A DNA stretch of 24,799 nt from positions 7,275 to 32,073 of the forward strand of contig DFOV01000238.1 of assembly GCA_002376965.1 (NCBI GenBank), written 5' to 3'. The position numbers were made by a program, and so were the translations under genes. The DNA comes from Gammaproteobacteria bacterium UBA3532. Lineage in GTDB: Bacteria > Pseudomonadota > Gammaproteobacteria > Enterobacterales > UBA3532. This document shows positions 15,023 to 22,556 of the stretch, one piece after another; the stretch's first letter is position 1, and the number at the start of each line of letters is the position of its first letter. The notes under the pieces are model-generated. The model did not search any database and was not told where the DNA came from. It saw nothing but the letters and a program-made list of their open reading frames with translations.

Positions 15023-16106
15023 GGTTTTCAAAAAACTGTAGTATGGTATCTACTACAAACTGTACTTCGTTATCCGATAATTTTTCGTGGCATGGGATTG
15101 CTAATTTTTTGGCAAATAGTTTGTTAGCATTAGTCGTCCTGCACTCAGCTTGTTTATAGGCTGGTTCATGCGAAATAATGGGATGATAAACCTTTGACTC
15201 TATGTCATTTTGGGTCAGATGGGCTAGCAGGGCGTCTCTATGTTCGGTCAATATGTTAAATGTGTAGTAAACATGTTTGCGCTCTTCAATATCCTTGGGG
15301 CAACTGACCAAGTGGCCAAAAGATTGCCGGTAATAGGAGGCAATTTCCCGCCGCTTTTGGATTAAGTCATTAACCTGCTCAAGACGATATTGCAAAAATG
15401 CAGCCTGTAGCGTATCTAACCTCGCGTTTGTACTTGGCCAACGGCATAATTTCCGGTCTTCAAGTCCGTTATATCTTAACGTTTCAAGTTTAAGTCTCAG
15501 CGTTTCATTAGCGGTAAGAACAATGCCAGCTTCGCCCATACCAGCTAAGATCTTCATCGGATTTAAACTTATAGCACCAATATCACCCAATGTCCCTGCA
15601 TAGCGCCCGCCAGCTGTAGCCCCAAATGCTTGTGAAGCATCTTCTACGACTTGAAGTTTGAACTCGTCGGCAATCTTTTGTATTTCAGCCATATCTGCCA
15701 TTAGCCCCCCGTAATGAACAGGAATAATAGCTTTGGTCTTCGGTGTAATGAGCGAGCGTATACTATCAGGATCGATGTTGAGATCCTCACCTAAATCAGC
15801 AAATACAGGTTTGGCACCTGTTAGAGAAATGGCATTTGCTGTTGCCACAAATGACATACAGCTGGTGATAACTTCATCCCCAACATTGATACCTAGCGCT
15901 TTCAGGGCTAGAAATATGGCATCGCTTCCCGAGCCGACACCAATCGCATAAGGCGAGGATGTATAGCGACTTATGCTTTCCTCAAATCGCTCGACTTCAG
16001 GTCCAATAACCAAGAGGCCATGATCCAGGATATTGTCAAGAGCCTGATGGAAGGCTTTGCGTTCATCTGGGTCGGTAACGCTAAGATTTAAAAAGCGAAC
16101 TTTCAT
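15015..16106 (-). CDS. DegT/DnrJ/EryC1 sugar aminotransferase
   Basis: A 363-residue PLP-dependent aminotransferase of the family that aminates keto nucleotide sugars (for example perosamine, 4-amino-4,6-dideoxy sugars). The cofactor site is readable: GSGSDAIFLAL (58-68) for the PLP phosphate, Asp156 in VVEDASQAFGA, and the Schiff-base Lys185 in SLNPMKILAGMGEAG. The N-terminal VRFLNLSV segment is also typical. It starts on an ATGA overlap with the alcohol dehydrogenase gene, so a ketone made by that enzyme or by one of the SDRs is the natural substrate. The resulting amine would be a sensible target for the ACP-dependent acyltransferase at the end of the operon. Confidence 0.92.
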   Translation of the reverse strand: MKVRFLNLSVTDPDERKAFHQALDNILDHGLLVIGPEVERFEESISRYTSSPYAIGVGSGSDAIFLALKALGINVGDEVITSCMSFVATANAISLTGAKPVFADLGEDLNIDPDSIRSLITPKTKAIIPVHYGGLMADMAEIQKIADEFKLQVVEDASQAFGATAGGRYAGTLGDIGAISLNPMKILAGMGEAGIVLTANETLRLKLETLRYNGLEDRKLCRWPSTNARLDTLQAAFLQYRLEQVNDLIQKRREIASYYRQSFGHLVSCPKDIEERKHVYYTFNILTEHRDALLAHLTQNDIESKVYHPIISHEPAYKQAECRTTNANKLFAKKLAIPCHEKLSDNEVQFVVDTILQFFENHE

Positions 16107-17140
16107 TTTTCACCCATTTCAATAGAGCAGCGAATGCTCTCTCCGCTACGCATTTTCTCAATCGCCTCATTGATACGATCTAAATCAAATCGATGACTAA
16201 TCATCCCGTCTGTTGAAAAATAACCTTGTTGTTGGAGGTTTAGAAGGCGTGGTATGTGGTAATTGGGTTCAATATCGCCCCCATGGCATCCCGTTAGTAC
16301 TTTGGTAAAGTGTAGTTGCAATGAATCGATTTGCATCTTGTCGCTGGGAGATTTAGGTACGCCAACAAGGACAACGCGAGATGTTTTGGCGGCTAGCGAA
16401 TACGCTTGTTCTCGAACTGCATTAATCCCTGTGTTTTCTATCACAATATCGGGGCCATCCGGAATTGTATCGAGCAGCTTTTCACGAACGTTCTCTGTTG
16501 CCGAATTGATGGTGTGGGTTGCGCCAAAGTGCTCGGCCTTGTCTAGTTTATGCTGGTGTATATCTATAGCGATAATAGGGTTTGCTGAGCCCAATCTAGC
16601 AGATAAAACTTCAGACAACCCAATACCACCAACGCCGAAAATCGCAATGCTTTGACCCGCTTTTAACATTCCATCATTAAAAACAGCGCCGTAGCCGGTG
16701 GTAATTGCACAGCCATACAGCGCTGCAGCTTCGAGGGAAATATCTTTACTAATTGGTGTTAAACGGTTTTCAGAGACAACCGCTTGGTTATTAAAGGTAG
16801 TGACCCAGCCCGCGTTAACCGTGTTTCTACCCCAACGATATAACGGAGTGGGGGATTCTATACCAGTGGCTTTGCGCCAATGAAGTACGACGTGATCGCC
16901 TGGTTTAACCTTGGTGACTCCTGGCCCAATATCTTCAACTACGGCACCGCCTTCATGGCCTAGTAAGTGGGGTAGAAAACGGTCGGGGCCTTTGACTCCA
17001 TCGATCTCTCCTAACTGTGAACCACATATACCACTGTATTTCACACGTACTAAAACTTGTCCGTACTGCAGATCAGGTGGAAGACTTATTTCATCTATAA
17101 CCAGTGGTTGCTTTTGTTCGACTAATATTGCCGCTAGCAT
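16103..17140 (-). CDS. Zinc-dependent alcohol dehydrogenase (MDR family)
   Basis: A 345-residue medium-chain dehydrogenase. Catalytic zinc ligands are Cys39 (GICGSQ), His62-Glu63 (LLGHEGG) and Cys144 (LYGCAITTGYGAV), as in class III-type enzymes; the NAD-binding segment is FGVGGIG (168-174). The four-cysteine structural zinc lobe normally found near residues 90-115 is absent: that stretch, from about 86 to 112, has no cysteine. It would oxidise a hydroxyl or reduce a ketone on the sugar, and sits directly before the aminotransferase gene (ATGA overlap), so it may supply the keto substrate. The methyltransferase gene lies 15 bases upstream. Confidence 0.9.
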   Translation of the reverse strand: MLAAILVEQKQPLVIDEISLPPDLQYGQVLVRVKYSGICGSQLGEIDGVKGPDRFLPHLLGHEGGAVVEDIGPGVTKVKPGDHVVLHWRKATGIESPTPLYRWGRNTVNAGWVTTFNNQAVVSENRLTPISKDISLEAAALYGCAITTGYGAVFNDGMLKAGQSIAIFGVGGIGLSEVLSARLGSANPIIAIDIHQHKLDKAEHFGATHTINSATENVREKLLDTIPDGPDIVIENTGINAVREQAYSLAAKTSRVVLVGVPKSPSDKMQIDSLQLHFTKVLTGCHGGDIEPNYHIPRLLNLQQQGYFSTDGMISHRFDLDRINEAIEKMRSGESIRCSIEMGEK

Positions 17141-17155
17141 ATCGCTTCCTTAATA

Positions 17156-17818
17156 TCATTCAAAATAAATAAAAGAGTAGTCGCCTGAGTAGCCAGTTTT
17201 TTCGAACCACCATTCCCATTCTTTCGGCGTACAGAACATTTCGCACGTGAGTTGCCAATACATTAAATTGACTTTTTCTTTTTCATTACGGTAGCTTTCT
17301 ACACAAATATATTTATTGCTTTTAGCTACTCGCTCGATCTCTTTTAGAGCAGAGTCCAGCTCATAGACATATAGGTTGTGTAGCGTATTGATCGATATGA
17401 CTAAATCAAAATCATTGTCGTTAAATGGGAGTTTCTTTGCGTTGCCCTGTATTAGACAATCTTTGATCTCTTCCTTGGCATTTGCAATGGCATACTCGGA
17501 AATATCCAGCCCAACAACTTCGATGTCTGGAACAATCTGGGTAAAATCATACAATAGAAAACCTTTACCACAGCCTACATCCAGTACTTTATCGCCAGGT
17601 TTAATTCCGTAATGATCAACCATTGCTTGAGCTACTTTTTGCCAGCGCCCGTCATAACGAAACCCGCCATACCCAGTTTTACGATCGCCATCCCAGTAGT
17701 CATAATCAAATTTTTTGGCTAGCTCAGCGGCTTTTTCTTTGGGATATTCATTTACTCGGGCCAAATAATCGCGCTGAGTGCTTTTATGTACCAATGTAAT
17801 AAAATCTTGATAGGGCAT
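17156..17818 (-). CDS. SAM-dependent class I methyltransferase
   Basis: A 220-residue methyltransferase with motif I LDVGCGKGFLL (79-89), the acidic strand-2 end in VVGLDIS, and the ISINTLHNLYVYEL segment. An unusual N-terminal part rich in aromatic residues (FDYDYWDGDRKTGYGGFRY, 37-55) precedes the SAM domain and may shape the substrate pocket. It follows the transketolase C half by four bases and precedes the alcohol dehydrogenase. Likely target: the sugar or an early ketose intermediate. It is quite different from the second methyltransferase of the operon. Confidence 0.85.
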   Translation of the reverse strand: MPYQDFITLVHKSTQRDYLARVNEYPKEKAAELAKKFDYDYWDGDRKTGYGGFRYDGRWQKVAQAMVDHYGIKPGDKVLDVGCGKGFLLYDFTQIVPDIEVVGLDISEYAIANAKEEIKDCLIQGNAKKLPFNDNDFDLVISINTLHNLYVYELDSALKEIERVAKSNKYICVESYRNEKEKVNLMYWQLTCEMFCTPKEWEWWFEKTGYSGDYSFIYFE

Positions 17819-17822
17819 ATTC

Positions 17823-18752
17823 TTATCCGTTGCTCATGATTATTTTTGCTTGGGCAACCGCATTTGCTACTGAAATTCCGGCGGCGTCCATGGTTGTATT
17901 CTGTGAACCATACTCTTCTTGAAATTGGTCTGGTAATGCCAGCTTGGCGAGTTTCATCGGCTGTATACTTATATTTTCTGCGATGATTTCGCTAATGATC
18001 GCTCCAAGCCCTCCGATGATACTGTGTTCTTCTAAGGTTACGATTGCCTTATACTGGCTCATAGTCTCTAGCAGGGACGCCTGATTGATCGGCTTTAAGG
18101 TGTGTAAATGTAGTACTCCAGCTGATATGCCTGCTTCATCGAGTATTGCTGCGGCTTCTAGTGCGATATTGGACGTGATACCTGTACCAATAAAAAGTAT
18201 ATCACTACCTTGTTTATAGTAGATGGGCTCGCCAATCTCAAAAGAGTCAGAGGATCGGGAAATGACGGTATCGCCTCCTTTAGCCAGCCGAATGTATATC
18301 GGTCTATCATAATCGAGGGTAGCCGGCATAAGCTTCTTCATTTCCTCTGCATCTGAAGGAGCAAAAATGGTCATATTTGGAATGGCACGCATAATCGCGA
18401 TGTCTTCGACTGCCAAATGTGTTGGTCCTAAAGGAGCATAAACGCAACCACCACCGCTCCCTATAATCCGAATTGGCTGGTTATGAAGTCCAGCGTCTAA
18501 TAGAACTTGCTCATAGCAGCGACGCGTAATGAAAGTTGCGATGGTATTCATGTACGGTATCTTTCCGCACATGGCTAACCCTGTCATCATACCAATGAGG
18601 TGAGCTTCAGAAACGCCCTCCATAAAAAAACGTTCTGGGTACTCGGTTTTAAAATTATCTAAGGTCCCTTGACCAATATCCGAACCGATGAATACAACGC
18701 GTTCGTCTTGTTGGGCAAGCTTATAAACCTCATTCAGGCACGTTTTACGCAT
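17823..18752 (-). CDS. Transketolase-like protein, C-terminal half (split transketolase)
   Basis: A 309-residue protein covering the pyrimidine-binding and C-terminal domains of transketolase. GVSEAH (46-51) carries the glutamate (Glu49) that activates thiamine diphosphate, and LEEHSIIGGLG lies in the C-terminal domain. It overlaps the N-terminal-half gene by eight bases, so the two products surely work as a heteromer. Split transketolases occur in archaea and in secondary metabolism or glycan clusters, whereas housekeeping TktA is one chain. Role here: transfer of a two-carbon ketol unit to an aldose acceptor, giving either a heptulose-type phosphate or a two-carbon branch. Confidence 0.93.
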   Translation of the reverse strand: MRKTCLNEVYKLAQQDERVVFIGSDIGQGTLDNFKTEYPERFFMEGVSEAHLIGMMTGLAMCGKIPYMNTIATFITRRCYEQVLLDAGLHNQPIRIIGSGGGCVYAPLGPTHLAVEDIAIMRAIPNMTIFAPSDAEEMKKLMPATLDYDRPIYIRLAKGGDTVISRSSDSFEIGEPIYYKQGSDILFIGTGITSNIALEAAAILDEAGISAGVLHLHTLKPINQASLLETMSQYKAIVTLEEHSIIGGLGAIISEIIAENISIQPMKLAKLALPDQFQEEYGSQNTTMDAAGISVANAVAQAKIIMSNG

Positions 18753-19578
18753 GTTCGCTCTCCAGTATTCTGATAAGGCGTTGAATTTCGTCGGCGGGAA
18801 CTCTTGATTTGTGATGCCAAGCAGGGTTCGATTCCAGCTCGGAAATGCCGAATCCTTTAACTGTATGAGCGATGATGACGTTTGGCTTGTCTGAAGAGTA
18901 TGGAAGGCGATTGAAAGATGAACGAATAGAGGCTATGTCGTGGCCGTTGACTTCCTCAACAGCAAAACCGAAGCTTCTCCACTTGTCTGCTAAGGGTTCC
19001 AGGTTACAAATATCAGCAGTTGCCCCGTAGCACTGAAATTTATTGTAATCAACAATGACAGTTAGGTTATTAAGCCGATGTTTACTTGCCGCTAGGGCGC
19101 TTTCCCAAATAGACCCTTCATTGCATTCGCCATCCCCAACCAGAACAAATGTTCGATACTTTTTTTGGTCAATTTTAGCGGCCAAAGCGATACCGACAGC
19201 GATAGGCAAGCCATGACCTAGTGAGCCTGTTGACGCCTCTACACCGGGAACGCGACCGTATTCAGGATGACCGCCCAGCATGGCCCCTTGCTCTGACGTT
19301 TTATAAAGCTCTTTCTCTGCAAAATAGCCTTGGCGAACCAATTGGAGATATAAGCCGAGACAGCCATGCCCTTTACTTAGGATGAATCTGTCTCGGTCTG
19401 GCCATTGTGGTTCTTTAGCATTGAAAGACAGCACGTCGTCATAAAGAATCCTGACAATTTCCAGCAACGAAAATGCTGATCCAATGTGCCCGCGACCAGT
19501 AATTTTCAAAATCTCAAGTATTGTCTTGCGCTGCTGAATACTCAATTTATCAAGGACAACCGGCGTTGAATTTGTCAT
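18745..19578 (-). CDS. Transketolase-like protein, N-terminal half (split transketolase)
   Basis: A 277-residue protein matching the pyrophosphate-binding half of transketolase. Visible are GRGHIGSAFS (28-37), SKGHG (69-73), TGSLGHGLPIAVG (117-129) and the thiamine diphosphate/Mg motif GDGECNEGSIWE (148-159) closing at VDYNKFQ. The gene starts on an ATGA-type overlap with the kinase-like gene and ends overlapping the C half. The partner half is complete, so the enzyme should be functional. Being inside a sugar operon and away from central metabolism genes, it is probably dedicated to the pathway; I infer that it makes the phosphorylated ketose used by the GmhA-like isomerase or builds a branched sugar. 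Confidence 0.93.
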   Translation of the reverse strand: MTNSTPVVLDKLSIQQRKTILEILKITGRGHIGSAFSLLEIVRILYDDVLSFNAKEPQWPDRDRFILSKGHGCLGLYLQLVRQGYFAEKELYKTSEQGAMLGGHPEYGRVPGVEASTGSLGHGLPIAVGIALAAKIDQKKYRTFVLVGDGECNEGSIWESALAASKHRLNNLTVIVDYNKFQCYGATADICNLEPLADKWRSFGFAVEEVNGHDIASIRSSFNRLPYSSDKPNVIIAHTVKGFGISELESNPAWHHKSRVPADEIQRLIRILESEHA

Positions 19579-20564
19579 ATACTATGTTCCAGTGTATTTA
19601 ATATTGTGTCGAAGCGTATCAGGCGTTGCTCAACACGCTCAAGCCTGACTTCCAATAACTGTGCCAGATCTCCCTCTTGACTAATACACTTATAGTCTCT
19701 GAGAGCAGGGTTGAGGAATATCAGTGACCATTTAATATTTAATAATTGGAGCATATTCAAATATCGTATTTTTCCATTAGTTTCGTCCGCTAGTAGTCGC
19801 TGGAGGTGGGGTATTAATTTAGTTATTGGTAAATCGTACTGGGGTTGTAGTGTAAAGTCGGCGAGAAATTTTATTGGGTCATCCCAGCCAAAGTATTCAA
19901 AATCGAAAAAATGGAGCAAACCTGAATCACCCTCCAGCGTGTTATGGAAGCCTACATCAGATGGGCTAAGAATGCGTTCGTGCGGCATAACTAAATGGTT
20001 GCAGGGCTGACGCACTTGGAGCCTTTTCTTTAGTATATTCCACAGTGGGGCTATTCGTTCATTGCAATAAATCGCTACATTTTTCCACGGTGTTTCTCTA
20101 AGAGTAATAAAGCGCTTATCAATCAGTTCTATATGACTTTGTATATCAAAACAGGCTTCTTTAGCCGAGCGAAATTGTGGTGTGCTATCTGTTCTACTTA
20201 GCCGTTTTAGTGACCGAAACAAGTCAAAGTATTGCTTGATATGGCTATCCGTTACTCCTTCAGCAGGAACCTTATTACCGGGAAGTAATTCATATACGGC
20301 AAATCTATGCCGTTCATCTTTAAAAATGGCTGCTGGAACCAAAAAAAAGTCTGATTTTCGAAGCCATGTTAAAGCTGCAAATTCATTTTCAATACGCAGT
20401 GACTTGTCTTCAATAGGGTACAATTTCACAGCATAACTCTGGTTACTAACGCGGTAGTTCCACACACTACTATTTCCGCCCTTGGCTAGGAGCGCGATAG
20501 AAGTACTTTTTCCTAATAATGTTCCCAGTTTATGTTCAATTTCAGGCGGGATGTATGACTTCAT
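19575..20564 (-). CDS. APH-fold small-molecule kinase-like protein
   Basis: A 329-residue protein of the aminoglycoside phosphotransferase/choline kinase fold. Kinase landmarks: a glycine-containing loop (AKGGNSSVWNYRV, 27-39), Lys47 in SYAVKLYP, the catalytic loop SPSDVGFHN (200-208; Asp203, Asn208), and DFEYFGWDDP (221-230) with the metal-binding Asp221. The start at 20564 overlaps the stop of the HAD gene by ATGA; the longer frame uses a TTG at 20600. It is the second gene of the operon. It probably phosphorylates a sugar or alcohol made or used in the pathway, perhaps in tandem with the HAD protein; antibiotic resistance is unlikely in this context. Confidence 0.78.
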   Translation of the reverse strand: MKSYIPPEIEHKLGTLLGKSTSIALLAKGGNSSVWNYRVSNQSYAVKLYPIEDKSLRIENEFAALTWLRKSDFFLVPAAIFKDERHRFAVYELLPGNKVPAEGVTDSHIKQYFDLFRSLKRLSRTDSTPQFRSAKEACFDIQSHIELIDKRFITLRETPWKNVAIYCNERIAPLWNILKKRLQVRQPCNHLVMPHERILSPSDVGFHNTLEGDSGLLHFFDFEYFGWDDPIKFLADFTLQPQYDLPITKLIPHLQRLLADETNGKIRYLNMLQLLNIKWSLIFLNPALRDYKCISQEGDLAQLLEVRLERVEQRLIRFDTILNTLEHSI

Positions 20565-21157
20565 TGGTTTTGCGACAGTATATCTGGAAACATTCCCCAA
20601 TGAGTTAACGTTATGAAGCGCTGATTCGGTACATTGCTATACAATATCTTCTGGGGATTCTTGGGAAAATATTGCGACAGAAAAACTTCTTCCAAATCAT
20701 CAACAAAGTATTGGCAGCGCAACGCTTTAATTCTTTCACACTTGTCCTGCATGGTGTTTTCAAAAAATATTTGCTCAAAACTAAGTCTTTTCTGAGAGTA
20801 AGGTAATATATTTACCTCTATCCATTTTTTCGCAGATTCTCGTAAGTCATATTGATCACCCATGGCTGGGTATCGAGTCTTGTGGCTAACGATGTAGATA
20901 CTAAAATTCATTTGGTTGCAATAGTCTAGAAAGTCAATGAAACCGCCCGCAACCTGAGCCTCAGACATTCGCTTGCCATAGATAATGGATTGGAGAATAG
21001 TCCATCTGTCGTTTCCATGATTTTCCCTAATATAGTCCCGAATGGCCTTCTTTTCTTTTGGAATTGTGGGGTCGATAATCCCCGAGTCGAGTGCAATGCG
21101 GTATATCAGGTTGTCATATAGTGCTATTGTATTATCAAAGTCTATCCCAATTTTCAC
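20561..21157 (-). CDS. HAD-superfamily phosphatase-like protein, first gene of the operon
   Basis: A 198-residue HAD-fold protein. Motif I is IDFDNT (5-10) with nucleophile Asp6 and acid Asp8, motif II/III positions are seen as IVSHKTRYP (89-97; Ser91, Lys93) and the acidic YFVDDLEEVF (150-159; Asp153, Asp154). A helical cap lies between motifs I and II. The frame starts with GTG at 21157, preceded by GGATAAG. It ends on an ATGA overlap with the APH-like kinase gene, so the pair is likely co-translated and may act on the same metabolite, one adding and one removing phosphate. The substrate is unknown. Confidence 0.75.
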   Translation of the reverse strand: MKIGIDFDNTIALYDNLIYRIALDSGIIDPTIPKEKKAIRDYIRENHGNDRWTILQSIIYGKRMSEAQVAGGFIDFLDYCNQMNFSIYIVSHKTRYPAMGDQYDLRESAKKWIEVNILPYSQKRLSFEQIFFENTMQDKCERIKALRCQYFVDDLEEVFLSQYFPKNPQKILYSNVPNQRFITLTHWGMFPDILSQNQ

Positions 21158-21226
21158 GGAACTTATCCATATTTATCCTTTAGTTAGCAATACTAGACTA
21201 TAGATCCGAGAATGGGTATCAAACTT

Positions 21227-21255
21227 TTGTAAAAATGCGATGAATCGTCTAGATT
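21227..21255 (+). promoter_or_regulatory. Candidate sigma70-type promoter in the divergent intergenic region
   Basis: TTGTAA (21227-21232), 17 bases, TAGATT (21250-21255) lie 38 bases before the TTG start at 21293. The divergent region 21158-21292 separates the minus-strand operon from this + strand unit and must hold promoters in both directions; I see no equally good match for the minus direction. Confidence 0.35.
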
Positions 21256-21292
21256 AACTATGAGTTATTAGGATTTAATTGAGAGAGAAATT

Positions 21293-22540
21293 TTGGAAGA
21301 ACAAGGTAGTGGTACTCTGACCGCATTCTATGACCTGTCGGTTTCCCCAGCAAGTTATGATTTTTTTACATTTCTTCAGCTTGCCGATTTGTTTCGTATT
21401 CGTTCAGGCCTTAAGTACATTAAGGTTGTGTTCGTTCCCGGGGACGTGAATGGTTTTCGTGGCGACAAATTCAAGCCGCTTCATGTTAATCAAATGATGG
21501 TCAGAAATGTTCTTATTCCTGGAGTTAGCCTTCTGCCAAGCTGCAAAAGCTATCATTTACTTGAACGGCGTGATGAGGCATCTGAGTTCTATTCAGTAGC
21601 GACGCATATTTTCCCTCGTGCCTATACAGTCGATCGTCCGTTACCGGATTATCTATATCCAGCGCTAAATGCGGCTCATTTAAGGGGCGAAGATATTTCA
21701 CTATTTACCGCCCCTGAAGATTGGCATCGACAAGCAAGGAGCTATATTAGTTCTCAGGCAAATGGAAAGAAGCTAGTTACCTTAACTATAAGAAATTGTA
21801 GTTATCATGCAACGCACAAAAGGCAAAACAATGTGGCCGAGTGGCGAAAGTTTCTGAACGGGCTAGATACACGCATCTATCATCCAGTAATTATCCCTGA
21901 TGCTGAGTCCCCCTTTGATGTTCCGGTTGAGCTAGCAGAGTTTGATGTGCTTGTCGAAGCATCTATGTGTTTGCTATTTCGAATGGCTATTTATGAAAAT
22001 GCGCATGTAAACTTATTCATTCCCAACGGCCCTTTCGTTTGTGCAAAATTTAGCAAGTCGAACGCGTTATTATTTAAAGTTATTGCTGATGATTGTGTGT
22101 CAACGACTGAGGATTGGTTCAAGCGAATGAACGGAACTCGAATCGGAGATCAGTTAGCCTTTATGCATCAGTCAAAAAAATATGTTTGGGAAGAGGACAC
22201 CTACGATGTGATATTGAGAGAGTTTAAAGCTTTCGAAGACAGAGTAGGAAGTGGAAAAAATTTAGAGCAGAAGTATGGTTTCTCGGATACAGGGCAGGTG
22301 CTTGTTCATATTGAGAGCGTCATTCAATACTTGTTTGAACGAATGAACTGGATAATCACCGTAGATGATTTGGTCACTCTGAAAAAAATTGAAGATATAG
22401 GTAAGCTCCTAGGATCGGATGCCATGAATAAGTTAAAAATAGAAAACCTTATTGCCCCATTTGAAGGAAGTCGAATTCCTAAAGGTTCATTAGAGGCATT
22501 AAAGGGTATTGACCGAAAATATAAGGTATCAGCATTCTAG
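21293..22540 (+). CDS. Unrecognised protein of the glycan locus, possibly a glycosyltransferase
   Basis: I do not firmly recognise this 415-residue protein. It starts at TTG (21293) after GAGAGAG with good spacing; an in-frame stop at 21269 rules out an upstream ATG. The N-terminal FYDLSVSPASYDFFTFLQLA, the central LVTLTIRNCSYHATHKRQNN (160-179) and the following EWRKFLNG...YHPVIIPD stretch resemble uncharacterised proteins of surface-glycan and flagellin-modification loci that look like GT-B-fold transferases, where an Arg in the TxRN segment may bind a nucleotide sugar. No membrane segment is seen. It leads the + strand unit with the HldE-like and nucleotidyltransferase genes. The function could also be a sugar-recognition or regulatory one. 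Confidence 0.5.
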   Translation: MEEQGSGTLTAFYDLSVSPASYDFFTFLQLADLFRIRSGLKYIKVVFVPGDVNGFRGDKFKPLHVNQMMVRNVLIPGVSLLPSCKSYHLLERRDEASEFYSVATHIFPRAYTVDRPLPDYLYPALNAAHLRGEDISLFTAPEDWHRQARSYISSQANGKKLVTLTIRNCSYHATHKRQNNVAEWRKFLNGLDTRIYHPVIIPDAESPFDVPVELAEFDVLVEASMCLLFRMAIYENAHVNLFIPNGPFVCAKFSKSNALLFKVIADDCVSTTEDWFKRMNGTRIGDQLAFMHQSKKYVWEEDTYDVILREFKAFEDRVGSGKNLEQKYGFSDTGQVLVHIESVIQYLFERMNWIITVDDLVTLKKIEDIGKLLGSDAMNKLKIENLIAPFEGSRIPKGSLEALKGIDRKYKVSAF

Positions 22541-22556
22541 AACTGGTCTACTAAAC

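Noticed and set aside
19575..20564. Antibiotic resistance gene (aminoglycoside phosphotransferase)
   Set aside because: Only the fold is shared; the gene is embedded and overlapped within a biosynthetic operon with no mobile element.
20564..20600. Longer start (TTG at 20600) for the APH-like gene
   Set aside because: It would overlap the HAD gene by 40 bases; the ATG at 20564 gives the ATGA overlap that is usual in this operon.
9686..21157. Secondary-metabolite (polyketide) cluster
   Set aside because: FkbH, ACP and MaoC/SDR occur in polyketide loci, but there is no ketosynthase or acyltransferase module, while nucleotide-sugar enzymes dominate.
22509..22556. TTG start for the HldE-like gene
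   Set aside because: ATG at 22557 avoids overlap with the previous gene. An AAAGGG before the TTG keeps a small chance open.
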